Of a stretch of DNA of 64,000 nt, positions 16,366 through 27,228 are shown piece by piece (within the stretch, counting starts at the first letter, position 1; the number at the start of each line of letters is the position of its first letter). The notes beneath the pieces were generated by a model. The model did no database searches, was not told the DNA's origin, and saw only the letters and a list, made by a program, of their open reading frames with translations. The stretch is from NCBI GenBank assembly GCA_963742105.1, contig CAVUKN010000005.1:1736001-1800000 (forward strand), written 5' to 3'. The stretch is from Gp6-AA40 sp963742105. Lineage in GTDB: Bacteria > Acidobacteriota > Vicinamibacteria > Vicinamibacterales > UBA2999. Both the position numbers and the translations under genes were made by a program.

Positions 16366-17635
16366 TTACTCGTAGCGGAGGGCTTCGATCGGATCCAGGC
16401 GCGCGGCGCGATACGCCGGCACCATTCCGAAGAAGATACCGACGGTGGCGGAAAAGCCGAGGCCGATCGCGAACGACCACCACGGCAACGAGATCGGGAA
16501 CCCGGACAGGAGGTGGATCGCGACACCGATTCCGCTTCCCAGCAGAATGCCGAGCACGCCGCCGACCGAGGTGAGCACCACCGATTCTGCGAGGAACTGG
16601 AAGAGCACTTCTTGGCGACGCGCTCCCAGCGCCTTTCTTACGCCGATCTCGCGGGTCCGCTCGGTGACCGAGATCATCATGATGGCCATCACGCCGATGC
16701 CCCCGACCATGAGCGCGATCGAGGAAATCACGACAAGCGCGAGGAAGACGCCCTGGCTGATGCGATCCCAGATCTTCAGGATAGCGTCCTGAGTGGCAAT
16801 GTCGAAGTCGTTCTCCTCGTCGAGTTTGAGGCCATGCCGGATGCGCATGATCTCTTCGACCTCTGCCATGGCCTGGTCCCGAGGCACGTCCTTATAGGGC
16901 AGTACGACGATCGTGGCCGAAGCCGCCCCGAAGCCGCGATTGTTCGTGATGCCACCGTAGATCAACTGGTGAGTCGTCTGCGGAATCACGACGAAGTCGT
17001 CCTGGTCGCCGATGACCGAGGGCCGCTTCTTCAGGACGCCGACGACGGTGAACTCGATGGCCCCGATGCGCACCTTCTTGCCAATCGGATCCAGGCCCTG
17101 CTGTTGAAACAGCGCGTCGTACGGGTTGTAGCCGAGCACCACGACGCGCCGCCGGTGCTCAACCTCGGAGGCGGTGAAAAAGCGTCCGTACTCAACCGGC
17201 ACGAAGTTGACGTCGCCGAACTTCTCGGTGGACCCGATGACGGCGAGCTGACGCGTGCGTTCGCTGCGGTAGTAGATGCGCTCCTGCGAATTCTGCCCGG
17301 GCCCCTGCCCCAGCCACACGTCCACGGTCTCGATGGACGGCGCCAGCTTCTCGATCGCTTTCGCATCGGCAATCGTCAGATTGGGTCGACGCATCAAAGT
17401 GGCAAAGTCGGCGCCCGAGGTCAGGCTGACGGCGCTGACCTTCCCCACGAAGATCGTGTTCGGTCCGAGCGAGCGGATCATGTCGCGGAGCGACGAGTCG
17501 AAGCCGCGGATGAGCGACGTCATCCCGACGATCGACGTGATGCCGATCACGACGCCAAGGACGGTCAGCGCCGATCGCAGCTTGTTGCCGCGCAGAGTGT
17601 CCAGCGCCATGCGCCAGACTTCGCCGATCAGCCCT

Positions 17636-17643
<8 letters not shown>
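16366..17643 (-). CDS. ABC transporter permease, MacB/FtsX type
   Basis: This 425-residue inner-membrane protein has the MacB layout without the ATPase domain: an N-terminal membrane segment (NKLRSALTVLGVVIGITSIVG), a large periplasmic domain (about 45-290) and three C-terminal membrane segments with RTREIGVRKALGARR and the closing RAARLDPIEALRYE. The start GTG 17643 overlaps the TAA of the upstream permease by 8 bases. Such permeases use ATP-driven mechanotransmission to drive periplasmic efflux steps. No ATP-binding subunit gene is adjacent. Confidence 0.9.
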
Positions 17644-18862
<1,219 letters not shown>

Positions 18863-18872
18863 TCCACGAAGG

Positions 18873-20273
18873 TCAACGCTTGGCCGTCGCGCTTCCCGGC
18901 CTGTTCTGCTCCGAGAGCCGGACCGGTTCGCCGTCGGCCAGGGTGCGGACGTTGGCGAAGGGCCCGGTGATCACCTGGTCTCCGGGTTTTACCCCTGAGA
19001 CCACCTCGAAATACTTTTCTCCAGCGATACCGATCTTGACCGGTGCGAACACCGCGCGGCCGTCACGAATCAGGAAGACCCCCTCCGTTTCCTTGCGCGT
19101 GTGTCCCGGCGGCGGCTCATTCGATGCCGATACCGTCGGTTCGACGCTGCGACCCTTCTTCGGCGGCGGCTCGTGGACAAGCTCGCCCTTGTCGTTGAAG
19201 AGCATTTCACGGACGGTCAACGCCTGGATCGGCACGGCGGCGACGTTCGCTTTGGTCGCGGTCGTGATTTCGGCAGTGCAGGTGAACCCGGGCCGCACGT
19301 CGGGAACCTGTTCGTCCAGGGTGACCTTCACCTTGAAGGTCGTCGCCTGGCGCTGGCCGGTGTTCGTCGTCGATGTCGTCTGCTGGACAGGGCTGTTCCC
19401 GATTTCAGTGACATGTCCCTTGAACGTCCGGTCCGGCACTGCGTCGATCGTGATCTTCGCCTGCTGTCCGAGGCTGACGGCGGGGATATCGGTCTCGTCT
19501 ACTTCCACCTCGGCGTCCAGCACCGACATGTCGGCGATGGTCAGCAACACCGTCCCGGCGTTGTTCATCGTTCCCATGACGGCGGTCTCACCCTGCTCGA
19601 TGTTGCGCCGGGTGACGAGACCGTCGATGGGGGAGTTCAGGATCACCTGGTTCAGGTTGTAGCGCGTGGTCGCCAGGCCGGCCTGTTCCTGCTTGATCTG
19701 CTGCTCACGCGTTTCGAGGTCCTGCGTGCGCGCCTTGACATCGGCCTCGCGCGACCTGACGTCGGCCTCGCGCACCTTGACCTCGTTCTCGGCCTTCTCC
19801 AGATCCTGCTTCGTCGTCAGACCGTCCTTCCACAGATCCTGTTGCCGCTTCAGCGTCTGCCGCGCCAGCGCGAGTTGTGCCTCCGCCTGCTCGACGCCCG
19901 TTCGCGCCTGCTCCACGTTCGTTCGCGCCTGCGCCAGCGACGACTCGGCGGCGGCCACGCTGGCGACGCCGCGCTGCATTTGGCCTTCCAGCGAACGCGG
20001 ATCGATTTCAAGGAGGAACTGGCCCGCCTTCACGCGTTGTCCTTCGTCGACCGCCAGCCGGGTCACTCGCCCGGTCGTATTCGCCGAGATGTTGACCTGC
20101 GTTTTCGGTTGGATCTTGCCCGATGCCGAGACGAGCGACTCGAGGTCACGATTGCGGAGCACCTCGGTGTTGACCACGATGCCGGTCTGCCGCTTGAAGT
20201 AGAAGTTGGCGGCGACGACCGCCGCGGCGATGATGAGGCCCCCCAGGATGATCAGAGCTTTCTTCCGAGTCAT
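18873..20273 (-). CDS. efflux periplasmic adaptor (MacA/HlyD family)
   Basis: The 466-residue protein has one N-terminal membrane anchor (about residues 5-25), a biotinyl-lipoyl-like half-motif (ASGKIQPKTQVNISANTTGRV), a long coiled-coil hairpin at about 100-210 rich in Q, E, A and R, the second lipoyl half (NSPIDGLVTRRNIEQGE) and beta-barrel and membrane-proximal domains. This architecture bridges a MacB-type permease to an outer-membrane TolC-like channel. It is the third gene of the minus-strand operon, followed by both permeases. No TolC homologue lies in the window. Confidence 0.9.
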   Translation of the reverse strand: MTRKKALIILGGLIIAAAVVAANFYFKRQTGIVVNTEVLRNRDLESLVSASGKIQPKTQVNISANTTGRVTRLAVDEGQRVKAGQFLLEIDPRSLEGQMQRGVASVAAAESSLAQARTNVEQARTGVEQAEAQLALARQTLKRQQDLWKDGLTTKQDLEKAENEVKVREADVRSREADVKARTQDLETREQQIKQEQAGLATTRYNLNQVILNSPIDGLVTRRNIEQGETAVMGTMNNAGTVLLTIADMSVLDAEVEVDETDIPAVSLGQQAKITIDAVPDRTFKGHVTEIGNSPVQQTTSTTNTGQRQATTFKVKVTLDEQVPDVRPGFTCTAEITTATKANVAAVPIQALTVREMLFNDKGELVHEPPPKKGRSVEPTVSASNEPPPGHTRKETEGVFLIRDGRAVFAPVKIGIAGEKYFEVVSGVKPGDQVITGPFANVRTLADGEPVRLSEQNRPGSATAKR

Positions 20274-20280
20274 ACTCTCC

Positions 20281-21006
20281 TCAGAACGCGCGCACCGCCG
20301 CGATGATCACCGCGATCACCGCATAGATGCCGAGTAGAACTGCGGCAACGGGTCCGGTCCGCCGCTTGTAAAGCACCGCCACGCCAATCGAAGTGTTGAT
20401 GCACGACCAGATGATGAACAGGTCGATGGCGCTCAGCAGGTACATGAAGAACCCCATTTCGTCGAGGTTCGGAAAGAACACCGCGAGCCTGGTCGGACTC
20501 GTCATATCCGCCCGCGCGTACATGATCGGCAGGCTGAACACCTGCTGGATGGCGCCGATGATCAGCGAATGCGCGACAACGGCGAACACCTGCCTGTAGG
20601 TCGCACCGCCCCCGAGGACTGCGGTGAATACCGCCAGCAGGATTCCGGCGACGACGGCACAGATGAGCGGCAGCATCACGATGAGCGATGCCGCGGTCGT
20701 GTACGGGGCGTAGGCCATCCGCGACTGCATCTGCTGGAGCATCTGGTCGGTGACGGTCACCCCGAAGGTTTTCAGGACGCTGAGCTGCTGGTCGAGCGCG
20801 GCGTTCTGACCCACTTCGGTGGACAGGAATGTCACCTGCGCGCCAACGTAGATCAAGCCGCAGACCACCATCGCGCCGAACCACCGCGGCCGTGCCGCGA
20901 TGGCGGAATACGCCGCCCGCGGCGAGAACACCACCCCGATCAGTCTCGACACCAATCCAACGTCCGGCGTTTCTGCGGTGGTTGGGTTCGGAAGAACTTC
21001 GCTCAT
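20281..21006 (-). CDS. YIP1-family membrane protein
   Basis: This 241-residue protein has about five to six membrane segments. It shows SRLIGVVFSPRAAYSAIAARPRW at the N terminus, the short amphipathic segment that precedes the first membrane span in YIP1-domain proteins, and similar spans to its neighbour. Start ATG 21006 is supported by AGGA six bases upstream; ATG 21012 is the alternative. The gene sits between a related YIP1 gene and the efflux adaptor with 7-bp spacing. Bacterial YIP1 proteins have no settled function. Confidence 0.75.
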   Translation of the reverse strand: MSEVLPNPTTAETPDVGLVSRLIGVVFSPRAAYSAIAARPRWFGAMVVCGLIYVGAQVTFLSTEVGQNAALDQQLSVLKTFGVTVTDQMLQQMQSRMAYAPYTTAASLIVMLPLICAVVAGILLAVFTAVLGGGATYRQVFAVVAHSLIIGAIQQVFSLPIMYARADMTSPTRLAVFFPNLDEMGFFMYLLSAIDLFIIWSCINTSIGVAVLYKRRTGPVAAVLLGIYAVIAVIIAAVRAF

Positions 21007-21014
21007 CACCATTC

Positions 21015-21758
21015 CTAGACGCTGCCCCCGGTCACCGCCATCGCCGTCGCCAGCAGCAGGGCGAGCGTGGCATAGGCACCCAGGAAGGCCCCGACAATCG
21101 TGCGGGCGCGCCGGTGGTACAGGACCGAGACGCCGATGGCCAGCACGATGGCCCACCAGATCACGAATACGTCGAGCGCGCTGAAGAAGCGCGCGACCGG
21201 CGACGTTCCTTCAAACGACGAAAAGAGCGCCCCCAGACTCGTGGCGCTGGATGTCGTTTCTCTGACATACCCGAGTGGAGCCGCCAGCACCTGCCGGATT
21301 GCCAGAATGACCCCCGCATACGTCGTGACGGCCATCGCCTCCTGGAACGAAGCGCGCCCCCTGAACACCACACGGAGCAGAATGGCTACTCCCACGGCCA
21401 GCACCGGTCCGGCCACGAGCGCCGCTGTCACGGCATACACGACGCTGCTTCGCTCGCCCAGGTTCTCCAGCCGCGCGTATCCAGCATCGTCGACCGGCTG
21501 CCCGAAGGCGGCGGCCGTCCGCTCCCACTGATCGACGAGCGCCTGCTGTCCGACGGCCGTCGCCATGAAGACGGCCCCTGCCACTGCGCTCATGATGGTG
21601 GTCACGAGCAGCAGCGTCCCCCATCTCGGGTGAGACACCACGGACTCGAACGTGGACCGCGGCCGGCGGATCACCCCGGCCATTGCCTGCACGACTGATT
21701 GATCTCTTGGTGTCGAACCGGCGCCGGCTGCCGTACCGGCGGGGAGGGGTGTCGTCAC
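21015..21758 (-). CDS. YIP1-family membrane protein (paralogue)
   Basis: This 247-residue protein is the first gene of the minus-strand operon. After a Pro/Ala-rich start it has MAGVIRRPRSTFESVVSHPRW, the same kind of amphipathic entry as the next gene, then about five hydrophobic spans and a short C terminus. Organisation and size match its neighbour, suggesting tandem duplication and perhaps a two-subunit complex linked to the MacAB-like exporter. Confidence 0.72.
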   Translation of the reverse strand: MTTPLPAGTAAGAGSTPRDQSVVQAMAGVIRRPRSTFESVVSHPRWGTLLLVTTIMSAVAGAVFMATAVGQQALVDQWERTAAAFGQPVDDAGYARLENLGERSSVVYAVTAALVAGPVLAVGVAILLRVVFRGRASFQEAMAVTTYAGVILAIRQVLAAPLGYVRETTSSATSLGALFSSFEGTSPVARFFSALDVFVIWWAIVLAIGVSVLYHRRARTIVGAFLGAYATLALLLATAMAVTGGSV

Positions 21759-22020
21759 ACAAGCTCCTGATACGGTTGGCCTTGCGTTCGGTTCCGTCCT
21801 TTCGCGTCAACCCGTGGTGCCCTGAGCGGTTGTCGAAGAACAGACGCTATATTTTGTCGGTACTTAAGGTTAACACCGGGCGAAGGTGCAGATCCGGCGG
21901 CGGCCCGGCCGTCAGCCGAACCGGCTCCAGGTCATCCCGCCGGTGTACGTCGCCGTCCGGTTTGCCCACTTCGGTGTCGCAGGCGTGAGCGAGACCCTGG
22001 AGTTATAGGACGATAGGCGG

Positions 22021-23040
22021 ATGCGCAGCGGTCGTCCCACGCTCCTGATTGGCCTCTTTTTACCTGTCGTACTCCTGGGCCTTCCCTCGGCGGTGCCAGC
22101 CCAGGCAATCGAAAGCGCCGGCAGCCGGGCTCCGGGCATGGGTGGGGCGTTCGTGGCAGTCGCCTCTGACAGCAGTGCCACCTGGTGGAACCCGGCCGGC
22201 CTGGCGGCGGGACCGTTCCTCGACCTCGCCGGCTATTGGAATGGTCTCGACGCCGGTGGTGACCGGGCGCCGGCCTGGCGATCGCACCTGTCTGCGTTTT
22301 CCTTCGCGACCCCGCCAGCCGGCCTGAGTTATTACCGGTTCCGGCTGACCGGCGCCAAGCCGCTTACCACTACAGCAACTGGACAGGGGGACCGACAAGG
22401 TACAGGGACTGAGGTCGCCGTCCGTTCGATCCCTGCGAGCCAGCTCGGGGTCACCCTCGCGCATTCGCTGATATCGGGCGTTCATATCGGAACCACGCTC
22501 AAGTACGTCCGCGGGGCGGTGATGGCGACGGCCGGAGAAGGCTCCGTCGACGCGCTTCTGGATGCCGGCGGGGACCTCGAAGGTGCCGATACCCACGGCA
22601 CATTCGATCTCGACATCGGCGTGCTTGCGGCGTCCGGCCCCTGGCGCGCCGGCGCCGTGGTCCGTAACGTCCGGGAGGCGGGGTTCGGCGGGGCAGCGGA
22701 CATCAATCTGCCGCGTCAGATCCGGCTCGGCGGCGCATTCGATGGTGACGCCGCCCGGATCATCCCGCTGACGGTTGCCGTCGACGCGGACCTGCAGCGG
22801 TACGAGGGCCCGGCGGGCGAGCGACGGGTGATTGCCGCTGGGGGCGAGTACTGGCTGGCGCATCGGCGATTCGGCATTCGGGGCGGTGTCCGGTTCAACA
22901 CCGTGGGGGCGGAGGAACGTGCCGTCACTGGAGGCGGGAGCGTGGCCGTCCGCGCGGGGCTGTACGTCGATGCCCACGGTGTCTACGGCGGGACGACAGA
23001 GGAGCGCGGCTGGGGCATCGCGGCGAGGGTGTCCTTCTGA
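22021..23040 (+). CDS. outer-membrane beta-barrel protein, PorV/PorQ-like
   Basis: The 339-residue protein has a signal peptide (about 1-28, ending AVPAQA) followed by SAGSRAPGMGGAFVAVASDSSATWWNPAGL. This MGGAFVAV...WNPAGLA signature marks the PorV/PorQ and FadL-like barrel families. The remainder is strand-rich and ends VSF. The gene is upstream of pilB but separated by a repeat element, so a functional link to pili is uncertain. It might be a lipid or secretion-associated barrel. Confidence 0.65.
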   Translation: MRSGRPTLLIGLFLPVVLLGLPSAVPAQAIESAGSRAPGMGGAFVAVASDSSATWWNPAGLAAGPFLDLAGYWNGLDAGGDRAPAWRSHLSAFSFATPPAGLSYYRFRLTGAKPLTTTATGQGDRQGTGTEVAVRSIPASQLGVTLAHSLISGVHIGTTLKYVRGAVMATAGEGSVDALLDAGGDLEGADTHGTFDLDIGVLAASGPWRAGAVVRNVREAGFGGAADINLPRQIRLGGAFDGDAARIIPLTVAVDADLQRYEGPAGERRVIAAGGEYWLAHRRFGIRGGVRFNTVGAEERAVTGGGSVAVRAGLYVDAHGVYGGTTEERGWGIAARVSF

Positions 23041-23137
23041 ATCGTGGGTCATCGTTCGTGAATCGTGAGAGGCGATTCGTGACGAGGGATTCGCGATTCG
23101 CGGATTCACGATTCACGACTCGGTATTCACGATTCGC
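23041..23137. repeat. 7-nt-period element between barrel gene and pilB
   Basis: Units of the AATCGTG/GATTCGT type are followed by GATTCGC, GATTCAC, GATTCAC, GACTCGG and TATTCAC; phase is less perfect than at the ribosomal sites. The last unit runs to four bases before the pilB ATG, leaving no clear ribosome binding site. Confidence 0.65.
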
Positions 23138-23140
23138 TAG

Positions 23141-24886
23141 ATGGCCGTTCGCATCGGAGAGTTGCTTCTCAAGGAGAAGCGCATATCACCGGAGCAGCTC
23201 CAGGAGGCGCTGAATTATCAGCGCCAGAACGGGGGGAAGCTCGGCCTCAATCTGATCAAGCTTGGCCTGGTGAAGGACGAAGAAATCACCAGCCTCCTCA
23301 GCAAGCAGTACGGCGTTCCCTCGATCTCCCTGCAGAAGTTCGAAATCGATCCCGCCGTCATCAAGCTGGTCCCTGCGGAAACGGCGCAGCGTTACCAGAT
23401 TCTCCCGCTCTCGCGATCCGGCGCAACGCTGACGATTGCGATGACCGACCCGACCAACGTGTTCGCCATGGACGACATCAAGTTCATGACGGGCTACAAC
23501 GTCGAACCGGTCGTCGCTTCCGAGACGGCAGTCGCCGAAGGCATCCAGAAGTACTACAGCCAGGCGCTCGCCTCGTCGCAGCCGGCCAGCGCGCTCGAGG
23601 TCGCCACGCGCGCCCTCGAGGAGATGCCCACGCTCGCTGCCAGCGACGACGTGGAGGTCATCAGCGAACTCGAAGAGATCAGCGTGGAGATGCTCGCCAA
23701 GCAGGGCGAGGAAGCTCCGGTCATCAAGCTGGTCAACGTCATCCTGATGTCCGCGATTCAGAAGGGCGCCAGCGACATCCACATCGAGCCGTACGAGAAG
23801 GAACTTCGCGTCCGCTACCGCGTCGACGGCATCCTCTACAACGTCATGCAGCCGCCGCTGAAATTCCGCGACGCCATGACCTCCCGCATCAAGATCATGT
23901 CGCGCCTCGACATCGCCGAGAAGCGGCTGCCGCAGGACGGGCGCATCAAGGTCCGGTTCAAGGATGACGCCGGAGTCGGCAAGGAGATCGACTTCCGCGT
24001 CTCATGCCTGCCGACGCTCTTCGGCGAGAAGATCGTCATGCGTATCCTCGACAAGGACAAGCTGATGCTCGACATGACGCGACTCGGATTCGAGTCGGAG
24101 TCGCTGTCGAAGTTCGAGTCGGCCATTCAGCGCCCATGGGGCATGGTGCTCGTGACCGGACCGACCGGGTCCGGCAAAACCAACACCCTCTACTCATCGA
24201 TCTCCCGCATCAACACGTCGGAAACGAACATCATGACCGCCGAGGACCCGGTCGAATTCAACCTGGTTGGTGTCAACCAGGTCCAGGTCCGCGAGGGCAT
24301 CGGCCTGAACTTCGCGGCCGCGCTCCGCAGCTTCCTCCGTCAGGACCCGAACATCATCCTGGTCGGCGAAATCCGCGATTTCGAGACCGCCGAAATCGCC
24401 GTCAAAGCGGCGCTCACCGGTCACCTGGTGCTGTCGACCCTGCACACCAACGACGCACCGAGCACGGTCAACCGGCTCATGAACATGGGTATCGAGCCGT
24501 TCCTCGTGGCGAGCTCGCTGAACCTCGTGTGCGCACAGCGTCTTGTGCGCCGCATCTGCAAGAACTGCTCGGAACCGCATCCCGCCCAGCCGCAGGCGTT
24601 GATGCAGGCGGGCTTCTCGGCGGAAGACGCCAGCTCGATCGTGCCGAACCGGGGTCGCGGCTGCGAGCGCTGTAACAACACGGGCTACAAGGGGCGAGTC
24701 GGGTTGTACGAAGTGATGGAAGTGACCGAGGAACTGCGGGAACTGATTCTGGTCGGCGCCTCGGCGCTGGAACTGCGCCGCAAAGCGGTCGACGAAGGAA
24801 TGATCACGTTGCGCCACAGCGGCCTGCGCAAGGTCAAGGAAGGCGTGACGACGATCGAGGAAGTGGTCAGGGAGACAGTCAAGTGA
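23141..24886 (+). CDS. pilB: type IV pilus assembly ATPase PilB
   Basis: PilB powers pilus extension from the cytoplasm. The 581-residue protein has an N-terminal MshEN/GspE-II domain (RIGELLLKEKRISPEQLQEA), a Walker A GPTGSGKT near residues 340-347, the Asp box and Walker B region with ILVGEIRDFETAEIA, and a zinc-binding four-cysteine module (CKNCSEP and CERCNN) near 475-510. It overlaps pilT by GTGA. The repeat element ends immediately before the start, and no Shine-Dalgarno sequence is visible. Confidence 0.96.
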   Translation: MAVRIGELLLKEKRISPEQLQEALNYQRQNGGKLGLNLIKLGLVKDEEITSLLSKQYGVPSISLQKFEIDPAVIKLVPAETAQRYQILPLSRSGATLTIAMTDPTNVFAMDDIKFMTGYNVEPVVASETAVAEGIQKYYSQALASSQPASALEVATRALEEMPTLAASDDVEVISELEEISVEMLAKQGEEAPVIKLVNVILMSAIQKGASDIHIEPYEKELRVRYRVDGILYNVMQPPLKFRDAMTSRIKIMSRLDIAEKRLPQDGRIKVRFKDDAGVGKEIDFRVSCLPTLFGEKIVMRILDKDKLMLDMTRLGFESESLSKFESAIQRPWGMVLVTGPTGSGKTNTLYSSISRINTSETNIMTAEDPVEFNLVGVNQVQVREGIGLNFAAALRSFLRQDPNIILVGEIRDFETAEIAVKAALTGHLVLSTLHTNDAPSTVNRLMNMGIEPFLVASSLNLVCAQRLVRRICKNCSEPHPAQPQALMQAGFSAEDASSIVPNRGRGCERCNNTGYKGRVGLYEVMEVTEELRELILVGASALELRRKAVDEGMITLRHSGLRKVKEGVTTIEEVVRETVK

Positions 24887-26007
24887 CGACGTTGCCGGAT
24901 CTGCTGCGCCAACTGGTGCAGTTGGAGGGATCGGACCTCCACATCACCACCGACACACCGCCGCAGGTGCGCGTCCACGGTCATCTGCAGCGGCTGGACG
25001 GCGTGAACATGACGCCGGCCGACACGAAGCAGCTCACCTACAGCGTCCTCACCGACGCCCAGAAGAAGCGGTTCGAAGAGAACCTCGAGCTCGACTTCTC
25101 GTTTGGCATCAAGGGCGTCGCGCGCTTCCGCTGCAACATGTTCAACCAGCGCGGCGCCGTCGGCGCCGTCTACCGCGTGATTCCGGACAAGATCAGGAGC
25201 TTCGAGGACCTCGGCCTGCCACCGGTCCTGGCGAAGCTGGCCGAGCGACCGCGCGGGCTCGTGCTGGTGACCGGCCCGACGGGATCCGGCAAGTCGACGA
25301 CGCTCGCGGCAATGATCGACAAGATCAACAAAGAGCGTCACGACCACATCCTCACTATCGAGGATCCGATCGAGTTCGTACATCCGCACCAGAACTGCCT
25401 GGTCAACCAGCGCGAGGTCCACAACGACACTCAGAGCTTTTCCAGCGCCCTTCGCGCCGCGTTGCGCGAGGATCCGGACATCGTGCTCATCGGCGAAATG
25501 CGCGACCTCGAAACCGTGGAAGCCGCGCTCCGCATCGCCGAGACGGGCCACCTGACGTTCGGCACGCTGCACACCAACTCGGCGTCGCAGACGATCAACC
25601 GCATCATCGATATCTTTCCGTCGAGCCAGCAGTCACAGATCCGGACACAGCTGTCCCTCGTGCTGGAAGGCATCGTCTGTCAGGCGCTGCTCCCGAAGAT
25701 CACCGGGGGACGCGCTGCCGCACTGGAAATCATGGTCCCGACACCGGGCATCCGGAATCTGATTCGCGAGGACAAGGTTCACCAGATCTACTCGGCCATG
25801 CAGACCGGCCAGGAAAAGATGGGCATGCAGACGATGAATCAGTCGCTCGCGACGTTGTACCAGCAGAAGAAGGTGACGATGGAAACCGCTTTGTCGGCGT
25901 CGTCGAACCGGGACGAGTTGCAGGACCTCATCAATCGCGGCGTCGGCGTGGTGGCCGGCGCTGGTCTCAGCCGGCCAGGCACGCCGCGCCCGGTCGCAGG
26001 ACGGTAA
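24883..26007 (+). CDS. pilT: type IV pilus retraction ATPase PilT
   Basis: PilT drives pilus depolymerisation and twitching. The 374-residue protein starts at GTG 24883, overlapping the pilB stop. It has the PAS-like N-terminal domain (SDLHITTDTPPQVRVHG), Walker A GPTGSGKST near 131-139, HDHILTIEDPIEF, the Walker B region LIGEMRDLETVEAALRIAETGH and the retraction-associated AIRNLIRE-like segment GIRNLIREDK. It is followed by pilC after 3 bp. Confidence 0.96.
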   Translation: MTTLPDLLRQLVQLEGSDLHITTDTPPQVRVHGHLQRLDGVNMTPADTKQLTYSVLTDAQKKRFEENLELDFSFGIKGVARFRCNMFNQRGAVGAVYRVIPDKIRSFEDLGLPPVLAKLAERPRGLVLVTGPTGSGKSTTLAAMIDKINKERHDHILTIEDPIEFVHPHQNCLVNQREVHNDTQSFSSALRAALREDPDIVLIGEMRDLETVEAALRIAETGHLTFGTLHTNSASQTINRIIDIFPSSQQSQIRTQLSLVLEGIVCQALLPKITGGRAAALEIMVPTPGIRNLIREDKVHQIYSAMQTGQEKMGMQTMNQSLATLYQQKKVTMETALSASSNRDELQDLINRGVGVVAGAGLSRPGTPRPVAGR

Positions 26008-26010
26008 TCC

Positions 26011-27222
26011 ATGGCTACGTTTGCCTACAGCGGTCGCACCCGTCAGGGTCAGTCAGTCAGCGGTGAGCGGATCGCGGACACCCTGGAGGTGGCGGTTGCC
26101 GCACTGCGACGCGAGCAGATCCTCGTCACGAACATCTCGCCGGTAGCTGAGAAGAAGGCCGCGGCCAAGAAGGCGGTCAACAAGAAGGTCGCAGCGAAGA
26201 ATCTGGCCGTGTTCACGCGACAGTTCTCCGTGATGATCGATGCCGGATTGCCCCTGGTGCAGTGCCTCGAGATCCTCGGCACTCAGGAAGAAGACAAGAA
26301 CTTCGCGGCGACCATCCTGGCCACCCGCGGCGACGTCGAAAGCGGCGCGTCGCTGGCCGATGCCATGAAGCGGCATCCGAAGACCTTTGATCCGCTGTTC
26401 ACGAACATGATCGCGGCCGGAGAAGCCGGCGGCATCCTGGACACCATCCTCAAGCGCCTGGCGACGTACATCGAGAAGGCGGTCAAGCTGAAAAGCCAGG
26501 TCCAGTCCGCGATGATCTATCCGATCGCGGTCATCGTGATCGCGGCCGTCGTCGTCGGTGTGATCTTGTGGAAGGTCATTCCGACGTTCGCCAACCTGTT
26601 TGCGGGTCTCGGCGCGGAATTGCCGCTGCCGACGCGAGTGGTGATCGCGTTGAGCAATGGCCTCGTCCAGTACATGCCGTTCGTGATTGGTGGCATCGTC
26701 GCCCTCGGCTTTGCGTTCAAACAGTATTACGCCACGCCCAACGGCCGAATGACGGTCGACGCGGTGGTGTTGAAGCTGCCCGTCCTCGGCAACCTGATGC
26801 GGAAGATCGCGGTGGCCCGGTTCTGCCGGACGCTGTCAACCTTGCTCGCCTCGGGCGTGGCGATCCTCGAGGCGTTGGAGATCACCGCGCGCACCGCGGG
26901 CAACGCAGTTGTCGAGGAAGCGATCGTCACGACCCGTCGCAGCATCGAGCGCGGCGAGACGATCGCGCAGCCGCTGAAGGAGACGGCGGTGTTTCCGCCG
27001 ATGGTCGTTCAGATGATCGGCGTCGGCGAAGCCACCGGGGCCCTGGACACGATGCTCAGCAAGATCGCGGACTTCTACGAAGAAGAAGTCGACGTCGCCG
27101 TCGCCGGATTGCTGACGCTGATGGAGCCGCTGATGATCGCCTTGCTCGGCGGCATCGTCGGCGGCATCGTCATCGCGATGTACATGCCGATCTTTAGCCT
27201 GATCTCGAAGCTGACCGGGTAA
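26011..27222 (+). CDS. pilC: type IV pilus inner-membrane platform protein PilC
   Basis: PilC couples the ATPases to pilin insertion. The 403-residue protein has two GspF domains: FTRQFSVMIDAGLPLVQCLE with FDPLFTNMIAAGEAGGILD in the first half and FCRTLSTLLASGVAILEALE with VVQMIGVGEATGALDTML in the second, each with a membrane hairpin. A K/A-rich linker at about 50-65 precedes the first domain. It is in an operon with pilB and pilT upstream and pilS-pilR downstream. Confidence 0.95.
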   Translation: MATFAYSGRTRQGQSVSGERIADTLEVAVAALRREQILVTNISPVAEKKAAAKKAVNKKVAAKNLAVFTRQFSVMIDAGLPLVQCLEILGTQEEDKNFAATILATRGDVESGASLADAMKRHPKTFDPLFTNMIAAGEAGGILDTILKRLATYIEKAVKLKSQVQSAMIYPIAVIVIAAVVVGVILWKVIPTFANLFAGLGAELPLPTRVVIALSNGLVQYMPFVIGGIVALGFAFKQYYATPNGRMTVDAVVLKLPVLGNLMRKIAVARFCRTLSTLLASGVAILEALEITARTAGNAVVEEAIVTTRRSIERGETIAQPLKETAVFPPMVVQMIGVGEATGALDTMLSKIADFYEEEVDVAVAGLLTLMEPLMIALLGGIVGGIVIAMYMPIFSLISKLTG

Positions 27223-27228
27223 GGCGTG